The notes beneath the pieces are model-generated. The model was not told the origin of the DNA, did no database searches, and was given only the letters and a program-made list of their open reading frames with translations. A DNA stretch of 64,000 nt from Amoebidium appalachense (lineage: Eukaryota; Ichthyosporea): NCBI GenBank assembly GCA_963693365.1, contig CAVNZM010000004.1, forward strand, positions 3,038,001-3,102,000, in the 5' to 3' direction. The position numbers and the translations under genes were made by a program. This document shows, piece by piece, positions 1 through 39,103 of this stretch. The first letter of the stretch is position 1. Every line of letters starts with the position of its first letter.

Positions 1-61
<61 letters not shown>

Positions 62-268
62 GCGCGCGCACACACACACACACACACACTGTGACACAGA
101 CAGACATCACATACATGCACCTGCATGACCCCCTGTCTAGACCTATTGGTTTCCTTGAATTACATCCGGGGACATGTCCACAGCCACGAACCATATACGT
201 AACCTGACAAAGGTGTTTGCTGCCATACAGTATGGGGTCCTTTTCACATATTGAATTGAGCTAACATT

Positions 269-302
<34 letters not shown>

Positions 303-1697
303 CTTAATCATGAATCACCAGGCACCCCTCCAAATTTCATCAGCGAAGCGCGTGTGGGCCTGAGGTCCTCATAATATCCCAGCCTTCCTGCTTCCTAAAA
401 CTAGGGGAGTTATCCCTCTAAATGAATAGACAGCACGTGGGCCTGCCAGGAGCCCCAAACTTTAATAAAAAATGCATGCACTCGTTCCTGGGGCCCTGGC
501 ACTGGCCGTGGTGTTCAACGGTTATGATTGTGTACGTTCACATTTGTACAATGAGCCAAGAACTTGAGCATTACTTGAATGCGAGGTGGTGCGCTATCAA
601 ATGACATTCGTTCAGTCAGACACGGGGCACCATCATCAACTCATGACAAGAATGACAGCCGAGCCATCCCAATAAAGGGAGTTACATACATTGTCAAGGG
701 GTCCCGGATCCTGAAGGGGCCCAGGAGCAACAACACCAGCGCAGCAATGGGCCTGAGTTGGGAGTTGCCATGCATCAAGGCGTGACTGGGACCAATGCAT
801 TGCAATTGGGTGCCGCAGCATGATCATAATGATGCATGTATGTACGCACCAGTACCGGTACCCACGAATATTATTTCCCCTAAGGGTTTCCAACCCCCAC
901 AACCCCCCCCCCCCCCCTCCCCCCGATACCGAGCTCCCCCCCCCCCCCCCCCGAAAAAAAGGGGGGAAAAGAAAAAAGCGGTGCCCCCCCTCCCCCCGTG
1001 GGTGCCCCCCCCCCCCCCCCCCCCTTTTTTTTTTATCCCGTTTTGTTCCCGGAGGGACCCCTTGGGCCCTCAGGGGAAACTACCGCCTTCCACCCAGCAC
1101 CGACAGTACTCTAGCCAGGGTGCTACGGTATTATTAGCTACATAAGTTAACACACCTTTAAACAATCCTAACTATTTGCACACACTTTGCCCAGGTATTC
1201 ACCCAGCCACACCGGTGGGTAGCACCAGGCTTCTCCTCCACTCAAGACGTACGAATAAACTGTAAAACCGGGTTCTCATTGGTTCGATTAAAGTGGTGGA
1301 ATGTATGGTGTGGTGTGGGTGGGGCCTACGGGGGATATGGATGGATGGAGGGGGCTGGTGGTGGTGGACATAGAGTGTGGCTACGGTGTAGTAGTCTAGG
1401 AGCCTAGTGTTACATGGTTGGTTGGTTCTGTGGGTGTGTCTGCAGGTTGGGCATGCTGGCTGTGTGTGTGTTGTGTGTGTGTGTGTGTGGTTTGGGGTTT
1501 GGTGGGGCTCTACCTCTTTCTTTACGTGTGGTGTTGGGATGCCCCCCCCCCCCCCCCCCCCTCCCCCCCCCCCCCCCCCTCCTCCTCTCTCTAACCCCCC
1601 ACCAGTGCACCTCCCCCACCTCCCCCACCCACCCATCCATTTTCTCCTTTTATCCTTTTCAGTATTTTCTTTTTATTTATTTATTTATTTATTTTTG

Positions 1698-1758
<61 letters not shown>

Positions 1759-2209
1759 GGAGGCTGGATGGATTGGTGGATGCATACAAAACGGACAGAA
1801 TGCTGTCGGGTTGAAGTGAGTTTATTGGGAGCCATAAAACCCGGCCGATCTATTGCATGTATCTCACTACATATTTTCCACTAATATTTATTGAAAACCG
1901 GGTGCGGGGGAACCTGGGCCTTTGTGTGTTCTCACGTGTCTGTGGGCGGGGGGAGGGGGGGGGGGGGGGGGGGGGGCTAAATACAGGTATGAGCTTTCGA
2001 GCCCATAGTATAGGAAAATGTATTATCATATCTATTAAACAAGTCATTCAAAACTCTTGACCATAATCGCAACCGTAAAACCCTACACTTCAAGCATATA
2101 TATACCAAAACCTGAGGATCATAATAACATTAGCATCCCCTCTCCATCGGCTGCCGTCTCCAATCATCCCCGGTGCCATGAATCCTCCGACCAGGGGTCA
2201 CTAAGTGGG
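1..2209. other. Low-complexity DNA downstream of UGP2
   Basis: No gene is supported here. The stretch holds a (CA)n run at 1-89 with a short CG interruption, a 32-base G run at 271-302, C-rich DNA at 902-1024, an interrupted C run at 1542-1579, TTTA repeats around 1675-1695, a (TG)n run passing into a G run at about 1700-1760, and another G run near 1950-1976. The open frames here encode only proline, glycine or cysteine-valine strings and read straight through the repeats. A minus-strand AATAAA (TTTATT at 1821-1826) lies 384 bases beyond the UGP2 stop and is the best candidate poly(A) signal for that gene. Confidence 0.8.
1821..1826 (-). promoter_or_regulatory. Candidate poly(A) signal for UGP2
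   Basis: AATAAA on the minus strand, 384 bases past the UGP2 stop codon. It is the first canonical hexamer I see downstream. No cleavage-site evidence is available, so this is inference from position and motif. Confidence 0.35.
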
Positions 2210-10060
<7,851 letters not shown>

Positions 10061-10844
10061 GCTGTTCTAAAAGTGTGCTAGTGAACAGCAAGAGAGGGTG
10101 TGTAGCTACTAGGCTAGTGTGCGCTGATGGCCCGCTACAAGAATGTGAGGAGAGTGCTATAACAGCTCCAGGTAGACTTGGCAAAGCCTTTTACGTATAA
10201 TCTTGACGTGCAGTGTAGGTAGTATGTAGGCTGTAGGTTGCTCTCGCGGCGGAGAAAATTCGGTCACTGACTGTCCGACCTTGCTGCCCCGGCTAGTCAG
10301 TGACTGTGCGCAACGGGCGGAAAACTACTTGCCAAAAATGGCAGGTGCGTTATCTTTTTTTGATCGTGCAATGCTGATTGGTTGCCAAACCAGGTACTTG
10401 TGACGTCACGTCGCTCTAGCAGCAATGCCTCCGGCCTAGTGTCTACGTGTCTAGAGAGGGTCTCAGACGCAGCCTACTGGTGCCGACAACCAGTCACGGT
10501 ATATACGATTACATACCAGGGCATCTCTGTTTTGTTTACCAGCTGCCATCTCTGTTATGTTTACCAGTTAACACGTACCACGATCATTATATTTGTCTTG
10601 GCAACGTACCTCACCGCGCCCCCCTGCCCCCTTCGAATTCCCTCGGCCGGATAACACTGCCTTCCAAGTGCGACCCAATTTTATTAGCTATCACATTCAC
10701 GTAGCACACACCTACCCATGGCCTCCCCTCTCTACGCCCCTTAGGACCTCGAGCTTACACCGAGACCGCAATTAATTGTTGCTCAAGATCACTGATTTTC
10801 TCGGCTTAGTCCATATGGACAGTACACATATTTTTTGCCCACTT

Positions 10845-10880
<36 letters not shown>

Positions 10881-10984
10881 TGCCGCCCCCTGTGCGGCAC
10901 CATGCCATGACGGCTTGTAATAAAAAGCTCTCCACACGGCCTCCCTTAGGCCCCAACCACATCGACAAAGTTAACTTACAAAAA
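10061..10984. other. UGP2 upstream region
   Basis: No convincing gene. Read toward UGP2 (minus strand), it contains a CCAAT motif (ATTGG on plus at 10377-10381), a perfect palindromic CRE (TGACGTCA at 10401-10408) and a 10-bp inverted repeat GTCACTGACT/AGTCAGTGAC at 10263-10272 and 10295-10304. All lie 200-350 bases above the UGP2 start codon, so they are plausible core-promoter elements. A C run occupies about 10847-10880. The short plus-strand open frame 10382-10654 has no supporting feature. Confidence 0.5.
10401..10408. promoter_or_regulatory. Palindromic CRE site upstream of UGP2
   Basis: Exact TGACGTCA, the consensus for CREB/ATF-type bZIP factors, 341 bases upstream of the UGP2 ATG and 20 bases beyond a CCAAT motif. 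That it regulates UGP2 is inferred from position only. Confidence 0.45.
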
Positions 10985-11399
10985 GCAGAATTATTGTGCA
11001 AAAGCGGAATTATTCTGCAAAAAGTGGAATCATTCTGACGCTGAGCAGAATCACTTCGCTTTTAGCAGAATTGTTCTGCTTTTAGCAGAATTATTCTGCT
11101 TTTAGCAGAATTATTCCGCAGAAGCAGAATCGATCTGATTTTAGCAGAATCATTCTGCTTTTGCAGAATCATTCTGCCTTTTTAGCAGAATTATTTTGTT
11201 TTTAGCAGAGTGATTCCGCAACTGGAAGCAGCATTATTCTGCTCTCAACAACAGAGTTACTCTGCTTTTAGCAGAATTTTTCTGCTTTTTGCAGATTGAT
11301 TCTGCTTTTTGCAGATTGATTCTGCTTTCAGCAGAAAACTATTATGTCCTGCTTTTTGCAGAGTAATTCTGTGTTTTCAGAATAATTCTGCTCGAAGCA
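10985..11399. repeat. About 20-bp palindromic minisatellite
   Basis: Roughly 20 diverged copies of a 20-bp unit of the form TTTTAGCAGAATTATTCTGC. The core GCAGAATTATTCTGC is a near-perfect palindrome, so each monomer can fold as a small hairpin and both strands look alike. Copies vary by substitution and small indels, and the array decays at both edges (GTGCAAAAGCGG at the left, GAATAATTCTGC at the right). It lies between UGP2 and NUP42. Confidence 0.9.
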
Positions 11400-11601
11400 A
11401 GTTGACTAAGCCGATGTGGTTGGGCCCTTCCCTCTCATCCCCTTTTTAACCGCAACTTGCGCATCCCCTTGACCATTACTACACCATGCACGTTAGAATC
11501 AGCATGCCGACATCGGCGGTTTAGCCACACACGCAGGCACACACACACATCGTGGCACGCACGACACTCACACACACCGTGGCCATGCCACACACCCAAG
11601 G

Positions 11602-11652
<51 letters not shown>

Positions 11653-11979
11653 CCACTCACAAGTGCGCCCGGCTGTACATACACATACACAGCGAGCACA
11701 CACACATGTCACACACACACACACGTGTACACAGTGTCACAGAGACGGGCCCACGGGCCTGCGCGCGGAACACACAGACACACACAGTAAACAGATAGCT
11801 ATATGGAAAAACAGCACCGTAACTCGTGGACACAGGCACGTACACATGCACGCACAAGTTTGGTGCATGTAGGCACACACGCGCATGCAGGCACGCACAC
11901 ACACTACACACTCACACTCACGGGCACGCTCATATACTGCCGCAGGATTGTATTTCGTGGTGGCACATATTATGATGCA

Positions 11980-12040
11980 GGGGCAACCCTTCAAATCTAG
12001 AAGCCACCTCCAATTCAAAAAGCCACTGTATTGTATTAAG
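11980..12040 (+). mobile_element. Solo arm of the palindromic MITE
   Basis: Starts GGGGCAACCCTTCAAATC and runs 61 bases, closely matching the left arm of the complete element at 17498-17717, then breaks off at TTAAG directly into a G run. No partner arm is adjacent. A shorter degenerate match (CCCTTCAAATTCAAAAAGGC) occurs near 12765. Confidence 0.75.
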
Positions 12041-12055
12041 AAGGGGGGGGGGGGG

Positions 12056-12180
12056 AACCGGTTCGTCGGACTCCCCGCGGAGGGGGGGGGAGGGGGGGGA
12101 CCCACCACCCCTCCAAAGAGGAGGAGGAGGAGGGAGGGGGGGGGGGGGGGGACCACCAGAGGGGACCTCAATATGTACTA
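12056..12180 (+). repeat. Dispersed duplicate block, copy 1
   Basis: Begins AACCGGTTCGTCGGACTC, includes a G-rich section, CCACCACCCC and AAGAGGAGGAGG, and ends GGACCTCAATATGTACTA. Copy 2 at 12593-12738 has the same order of motifs with differing G-run lengths. The identity of the repeat is unknown. Confidence 0.8.
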
Positions 12181-12592
12181 CGTGCAGGCATACTTTCCCG
12201 CTCGCTTTTGTCTCTGTCACTCCCCGTATCCCTGGCCCTGTCCGGATCCCCCTCCGAGCCCTCCCCCCCCCCCCCCCCCCCCCCCCCCCCGGCCCCCCTC
12301 CCCCCCCCCCCCCCCCCCCGGGCCCCCCTCCCCCCCTTAATTGAATTCCCTCCTCTTCCCCCGCCCGTCTCTCTCGCTCTCTATTCTCCCCCTTCCCCCC
12401 CCCACCACCACCAATCACTATGGCATAAACAAAGCTGCATGCATGAATCATCACCAATAATTGCATCTTGAGCAGAAGCGGAACGGGAAGAGAGTGCTGG
12501 TGGTGGCGGTAGAGAAGGCCTGGGGGAGGTGGGGGGGATCTCGGAGGCTCGCAGGTGCTCAGGGAGCAGGGGGGGGGGGGGGGGGGGGGGGG

Positions 12593-12738
12593 GACCGGTT
12601 CGTCGGACTTACCGCGGAGGGGGGGGGGAGGGGCGAGGACCCACCACCCCCTAAAGAGGAGGAGGGGGAGGGGGGGGGGAACCCCCCCCACCCCCCACCA
12701 CTGTAGAGGGACCACCAGAGGGACCTCAATATGTACCT
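12593..12738 (+). repeat. Dispersed duplicate block, copy 2
   Basis: Same motif order as 12056-12180: ACCGGTTCGTCGGACTTA, a G-rich section, GACCCACCACCCCC, AAAGAGGAGGAGG, and an end in GGACCTCAATATGTACCT. The two copies lie in direct orientation about 540 bp apart, and most of their length difference is in the G runs. Confidence 0.8.
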
Positions 12739-13565
12739 ACTGCCCTCCTCCCCCCCGCGGGCCCCCCTTCAAATTCAAAAAGGCGTCAGCCTTACTGTGG
12801 TAAAGGAGCTCCCGTTTACTGAAGATCCGCCTAGAGCCTGTGCCTGGGAGGCCACAATCGGCACGTATTCTTCCCAGTACATGCACGAACACATGGCCTA
12901 ACATAATCATTTTGTGGGTCAACCGACTTCAACAGTGCACGTGCAGCTGTTACTGTAACATGCTTCCATCCACAAATTTAATGAACTATGACCACATTGT
13001 CAAGGACGACCTTATGTTGTCTATCCTAGGCACAAATGGCCATACAGTAGCTGTCCCATTCGTTGGTTCGAAATACTCTCTGTGCATGCATAATATGCTA
13101 CTGAAGCATGCAAAATAATTTTGGGGTGGTAGCTGGCATCGGGCTTGAATGCTTATTCATACAATGCATGCAAAGGGGCAAATACACGCTACATTTGTGC
13201 TTGCACACAAGCCCAGGCTGCCAAGGCTGAGCTGCAAACACATGCCTCCCAATTACATGCAGTTATAATGACAACAACCCTTCATGCATTGGTACATGCG
13301 ACAATTCATGAGATTTGAGCAGCTACCATGTGACTGTAAATCCAAAAAACAGTATTCATCAAATTGTATCATCCATGTCGGGCCCCCTGCACTCCACACA
13401 CACCAGGCTAATCGACACACCGAGCAATAATATAAACATCATAACCTGCCAAGCGCCACACAATGCAACACATGTGACGATGCAAAGAAAGTTGGTGGGA
13501 TCTCATTCGCGCATAATTGTTCACACATTCGACTCAAACTTGCTCGTATAGTCCCCCAACATGTT

Positions 13566-19581
<6,016 letters not shown>

Positions 19582-20002
19582 GGTGCCCACTTCCACACCC
19601 GACCCCCAGTGCACGTGTGTGTGCTGGATATTCTAAAGGGCACTACTTGAGATGCTGGGACTGCAGCTGCTTTTGAACCCAAACCACCTAGCCCGTCTAA
19701 ATAAACTGCGTAGGAAAAACACACAAACTATAAAAGCGTTAGCGCTGCTGCGCGCGCGCCTGCGGCAGTGCGGCTGCTTGCTGAGCCTCCGTCTACACAT
19801 AGGCAGCCAGTGCCTGGTTTAGTGGTGATAGCGCAAACACTCCGTGAAGTTTGTTTATTTCTTCTAGGGGTGCACATGTACCAAGTGAACAGAATACTCT
19901 TGACAGCTGTGTGTACGTAAGATATCCCTGCCTGCCGCCTAGTTAGCTTGAAGGCTGAGAGAGAGAGTGAGAGGTTTGTCAAGTGCAGAGCACACCGCCG
20001 CC
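19582..20002. promoter_or_regulatory. Shared head-to-head promoter region, NUP42 / ERMP1
   Basis: NUP42 (minus) and ERMP1 (plus) start codons are 421 bp apart and diverge, so both 5' UTRs and core promoters must fit here unless there are upstream non-coding exons. The stretch includes a CG-rich segment (GCTGCGCGCGCGCCTGCGG near 19745-19763) and lacks the homopolymer tracts that fill the flanking introns. I see no convincing TATA box. Confidence 0.5.
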
Positions 20003-34678
<14,676 letters not shown>

Positions 34679-34766
34679 CTCCCCCCCCCCCCCCCCCCTT
34701 CCCCCCCCCCCCCCCCCTCCCACACACACACACCCTCCACAGGGACACAAACATCATGTACGTACA

Positions 34767-34808
<42 letters not shown>

Positions 34809-34878
34809 TCCAATCATTGCACAGCTATGGAGCGTCTGCCCTTACATAGTGCGACACGCACACACACACACACATACA

Positions 34879-34966
<88 letters not shown>

Positions 34967-35490
34967 GCCACACACACACAGTGACGCACCGAGAGAGAGT
35001 TGCACTACTTACTACACATTTGAAACAGGGGGACAGGCTCTCCAAATTTTCTCGCTGCAATGGCCAACATACAGTTTCTTTCTTTTTTGCCTTTCCAATT
35101 TCTCTTTTTCTTTTATGTTTTCGGACCTGTATGATCACCCATTTAGTTGGATCCAAACGCGCTGAGCAGTTGAGTGCAGAGGACTAGCTTTATTGAATTG
35201 CCTGACTGTCCGTGCAGAAGCATGCACCATGTATACATAGGCATTGGTTATTTCATGAATGGGACGACAGTGGGTTAGACGATCTGTGAATGACAAGGGC
35301 ACCACCGGTACCACACAACATTTCAGATACAGAGCTGGGTTCTGTTGTAGTGTATGAAGTGCTTAGATGTAAATGTACTCTGGCCTGCCGTTCGTGCTTG
35401 CACATGCACTTCAAATGCAGCTAGACACTGCTAAACAGTTGTCAAGAAGTCAACTATGTAAAGCTTTTTTTTTTGTGTGTGTATGTGTGT

Positions 35491-35532
<42 letters not shown>

Positions 35533-35534
<2 letters not shown>

Positions 35535-35830
35535 TTGAACGCGGAACACTGTACGAAGTACACATACACGATGAGAGGCATGGTGCAGGACACATGCAAA
35601 TGCAACTCAGTATAAGCATGCACATCAGCGATGCGCTCAGTATGCGTCATAAGCAGAGCCCATCCTCAGGGAGAGCCCAAGTCATCATTTGCGTCTGAGT
35701 TTCGGCCCCTGAGCCCGCGTATACATAATTCTCCACGTCAGACAGCAGCATCAACTGAACTTGGGATGGCCAACCCGTCTTTATCAAAGACGAGCAGGGT
35801 TGTGTATGCAAGCCGGGTAAGCAAAATGGT
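35533..35830 (-). mobile_element. Dispersed repeat family, copy A (diverged)
   Basis: Shares with copies B (51663-51930) and C (56464-56640) the G-run edge followed by TTGAAYGCG, the block CAGAGCCCATCCTCAGG followed by CCCA.GTCATC and GAGTTT, and, with B only, CCCGTCTT.ATCA.AGA.GAGC and TATGCA. Read on the minus strand, the conserved end (CGCRTTCAA) abuts a C run. Orientation is assigned on the assumption that this is a tail. I recognise no coding sequence. Confidence 0.6.
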
Positions 35831-35913
35831 GAATATTTATGTGGGCAAACTAATGCAGCATGGGAGGGGGCGGGACCAGACAAAAGTGCATTGCAAGAGG
35901 CTGTGCAGGAGGT

Positions 35914-36014
35914 GGCTGGTGGGGCCAGCTGGTGCTGCTGCTTTTCAAGGTCCTTGTGGGGAACAATGCACGTCGAACCCATTGTGCCCAGGCCTGGCCA
36001 TGGGCCGCTCAGGC
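35914..36014 (+). pseudogene. Decayed partial copy of ERMP1 exon 17
   Basis: GGGGCCAGCTGGTGCTGCTG continues with CT, a T-for-C change and TTCAAGGTC, matching ERMP1 29823-29865 with few changes. After about 20 unrelated bases, similarity resumes at GTGCCC and GGGCCGCTCAGGCA. The translated core GQLVLLLFKV is shared with ERMP1. It lies 1.2 kb beyond the ERMP1 stop, in the same orientation, has no flanking exons and is interrupted, so it is a duplicated fragment rather than a working exon. Confidence 0.7.
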
Positions 36015-36030
36015 ATATTTCGATAAGACC

Positions 36031-36068
<38 letters not shown>

Positions 36069-37087
36069 TTCTTTCCCCTCCCCCCGTCCACCCGATCGAG
36101 AATGCAGAGAGGCAGAGAGAAAGATGAGCGTTCGAACGAAAAGCTCACAACGGCCCATAGGAAGCCAGTTGCGCTTTAACTGTCAATTGACAAGATGGCG
36201 TTGTAATTACTGGCAGTAGCCAAGCCTGGAGGATTTCAAGTCAAGCTCCATCATTCTTAATTGAAACATCGTAACATAAAACGCACTAAAGAGCTCCTAT
36301 AGAAGTCCAACTCCAGGCTACTTAGTTTTCCGAGAGGTGAAAAGTAGTAAACCTGTGTTTGGTTGCATTGGGGTAACATGCAAGGCGCCGAAGCAACCAG
36401 GCGAGGAGTGCAACATGCATGGGCGCAATGTTGTGGTTTCAGCCAGCAAGGGTACTCTCGACACCGTTTACTTTGTTCCCTGCGCGGCCTCCACCGCTAT
36501 ACAATGAGGAATAACCCGACCTGAGCTCTGAACTGTGCCCGGCCCAGGCAACCTATATGAGTGGTGGAGCACAACACCGTGCAACGACTCGATGGAAGTC
36601 ATCATGGAACATTATTTTTTTTGTTTTGTTCTTGTTTTGGAAGGAGGACTCGAGGAGCCCGGGCTTTTTCGGTGATCCGCTAACCCTATTGGTGGAAGGT
36701 CATGGCTAGTTCTGACGCACACATGCTGAGTGCAAAATATATCCAGGAAAACATAATGTAAATTAATCTCCACAAACATCCATTTTTGCATGGTATTTTT
36801 TGAAAACCCTTGCTTGCAGCCTCGTGGCGGCGCCGGCGCCATGGCCGGCACATACTGTACACTGAGGAGCTTCTTTAAAGTCCTTTTTGTGTATAAGTAA
36901 GAGACCTTTTCTGTTACAAATCAATAAGAATTTTTTTCATACGGTATAGTGTTTAGTTGTAATATACTCTGTATAAGAAATCAACATTTTCCAACTGATG
37001 ATGTTATCCAGTTCAGTGTGTATCCACTCAAAATAGGTTTGGGGTTTCAGTTTCCTCAGATTTATTTACCCGGCGGTAGCACCACTC

Positions 37088-37170
37088 GATTGGCCGACAA
37101 GCCTGTTCCGATTTCTAGCCCGCCAATCAACGGTTCCCACTTGGTGCTCGAACCATTGGGTCGGACCAAT
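37088..37170. promoter_or_regulatory. Cluster of three CCAAT motifs upstream of the 230-aa gene
   Basis: ATTGG at about 37089, CCAAT at about 37125 and CCAAT at about 37166, 380-460 bases above the ATG at 37553, in CG-containing tract-free DNA. Spacing of 35-40 bp is typical of NF-Y promoter arrays. A promoter role is inferred. Confidence 0.4.
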
Positions 37171-37552
37171 CAACGCGCACCCAACAAGCGTGATAACACG
37201 ACCGGCGCGAAAAAATTGTTCACAGTTTTCGCTTCAACTTCTTTTTTCTTCGGCTGTTTTCTGTGGCTTTGCATTGTTCAAAGAGTGACACGGGTGACGG
37301 GAGCCAGCCACGCTGAGCCAGGTCTCAGTTACTCGGTGTGTCAAAGAAGTCGGTGGCTTTGTTTGAAAACTAGAGTCCAAGCGTTCAAAATGAACTGATA
37401 GCTTAGACAACGCTATTGTATTTCTCTTTAGCGTGCAGCCCCCTTATTATTTAGCAACCATCCTTGATTCCTACTCTTGGGCGAGCATGCCCTTGCTGCC
37501 ACAAACATCTTTTTACTCTATACAAATGCCTGCACGATAGGCTCCATCGAAC

Positions 37553-38245
37553 ATGGTTTATGGCTTTCGACGTCGCCTGACACGGGTGCAGGCTCTACGG
37601 CAGGCTCAGCCTACCGGCCTGTACCAGCCCGAGGCCGTCTGCCTTTGTGCGACACGGCATGGGCCCATGGCGAAGCTCGTTTATGTGGGCGAGACCAGCT
37701 GGTTTGTGCAGTATGACGTACGCGGTACACCCCCAGGTGGGGCTGAACGGGGGGAGCTAAGACCCCGCCCGCGCGCGGCCGAGGTGCAGCGGCTGGCCAA
37801 CGTGCACGAGCCCCCACGGCGCCTTATTCAGCGACCAGCAAAAGAACTGTCTGCGGAGGCTGGGCCACAGCTGGCCTGCCCCACGGCGTCTGGACTACGC
37901 GCGGACAGCCCTGTGCTGTCGGTGTTTGCTTTTCTCCTCCACCTGCTGCCAGGTTTCAAGGCTGGACGTTCAACCATACGCAAGGCATTCTTCCCTCTGC
38001 GGCGTGGCACCCCCCTGTGGACACTGTGGGTGTTTGGCGTTTCCTTGGCCACAGGGCTCTGGGCTCTGGCTGCCAGCATGCCCAGCAGGATCGGTTGGCG
38101 CACGGAACGGCAGGGCGGCTATTGGCGCTCACGGCTATGGGAGGGGCGCTATGTTTACCACCTGCTGGTGCTGTTCTATGTGCTGGTGGCAACGGGCAAG
38201 CAATGGCAAAATGAGGATATTCTGGCACAGCCCCTTGCCTGGTAG
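37553..38245 (+). CDS. Uncharacterised 230-aa membrane protein, single exon
   Basis: I do not recognise the family. The ATG is the first after an in-frame TAG at 37538-37540. The N-terminal half is Arg/Pro-rich and soluble (RRRLTRVQALRQAQP, then MAKLVYVGETSWFVQYDV). The C-terminal half has two clear hydrophobic segments, about 155-175 (LWTLWVFGVSLATGLWALAA) and 198-215 (YVYHLLVLFYVLVATG), and a weaker one at 119-134. Third codon positions are strongly GC-biased, which supports real coding. AATAAA follows at 38388-38393, 143 bases past the stop, and three CCAAT motifs lie upstream. There is no sign of introns, unlike the four multi-exon neighbours. An upstream exon cannot be excluded. It could be a lineage-specific ER or Golgi protein, but topology and function are unknown. 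Confidence 0.6.
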   Translation: MVYGFRRRLTRVQALRQAQPTGLYQPEAVCLCATRHGPMAKLVYVGETSWFVQYDVRGTPPGGAERGELRPRPRAAEVQRLANVHEPPRRLIQRPAKELSAEAGPQLACPTASGLRADSPVLSVFAFLLHLLPGFKAGRSTIRKAFFPLRRGTPLWTLWVFGVSLATGLWALAASMPSRIGWRTERQGGYWRSRLWEGRYVYHLLVLFYVLVATGKQWQNEDILAQPLAW

Positions 38246-39001
38246 AGCAACTTTGAAATCTTCAAACGTATGTGTGCACGAAATACGAATGAATAGTTAG
38301 TAATATAAGCAGGTGTCGTTAACTGGCCCCTGCTGTATGACGTATGTACTGCTGCGGCAGCTGTTTCGAATGAAAGCACTGTTTTGAAATAAAAGTCTGT
38401 CTGGCTGAGCTTGTGACTTCGCTGAAGCACTGTTTCCCTGTTTCTGCTAACTTGGCCTTCAAGTTCGTGCTGTGTGTTGAGGTATCTGTGGCTGAGGTTG
38501 TCTTCTATGTGAAGGTTGTGAAGTGTGGGCTTCCACCCAAAGACAAGCTTCTCGGTCTTCCCCACACCTAGCCCAGTCCTAGAAACAACAGAGTGAACGT
38601 TTGGTCGAGTCAGGCCGCCTAGGGGGTCTGGCATGGCACCGACATAAATGTCATCAAACTTGCCATGGCTGCTTTCAGCGGCTGACTGTGGCCGGGTGTG
38701 CAAATGAATTTTTCGGAGCAGTTGTGATCTAGTAATGGCCTTAGTCATGAGTTAGGTTTCAGTCTCTGCACGATGAAAAATCATGGCTAGCAGTCGGCTA
38801 CTTACTCGGAAGTCTGCTTGCACCCAGGGCCGCCATTTTGCTTCCCGTTGTGGCCCAGCCCCCCTCCCCAACCCTTAATTCCTATTAATCATTGATGTGT
38901 GCTCCTATGTATTCCGGCCTTGCAAACTTACTGTGTTTTCGTACCGGCTGCAGCTGTTATCATTTGCATTCGAACCCCCCCCCCCCCCCCCCCCCCCCTC
39001 C

Positions 39002-39035
<34 letters not shown>

Positions 39036-39048
39036 AAAGAGAGAGAAA

Positions 39049-39103
<55 letters not shown>

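Larger units (their letters stand above)
11400..13565. other. Intergenic DNA between NUP42 and UGP2
   Basis: No gene is supported. It holds a (CA)n-rich stretch at about 11524-11930, a solo MITE arm at 11980-12040, a duplicated block with CCGGTTCGTCGGACT at 12056-12180 and 12593-12738, and C runs at about 12265-12330. From about 12780 to 13565 the sequence is ordinary unique DNA with no feature I can name; this part includes the NUP42 3' UTR. Confidence 0.6.
34679..37552. other. Intergenic DNA between ERMP1 and the 230-aa membrane gene
   Basis: The first 350 bases hold C runs and two (CA)n arrays (34769-34804 and 34860-34965). 35485-35534 is mostly a G run leading into dispersed-repeat copy A. 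A decayed ERMP1 exon copy lies at 35914-36014, followed by a 35-base C run near 36031-36067. From 36068 to 37552 the DNA is unique and tract-free, and holds three CCAAT motifs at 37088-37170. The plus frame 36949-37398 lacks coding character and is not annotated. Confidence 0.6.

Noticed and set aside
1260-1300. GGTTCGATT as a tRNA T-arm
   Set aside because: No matching acceptor stem or anticodon arm can be drawn around it.
1675-1695. TTTA repeats as AATAAA poly(A) signals for UGP2
   Set aside because: Part of a simple TTTA repeat. The isolated hexamer at 1821-1826 is closer to the stop and more plausible.
36949-37398. 149-aa plus frame upstream of the 230-aa gene
   Set aside because: Low GC3, no family resemblance, and it overlaps the CCAAT cluster. 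Better explained as promoter DNA.
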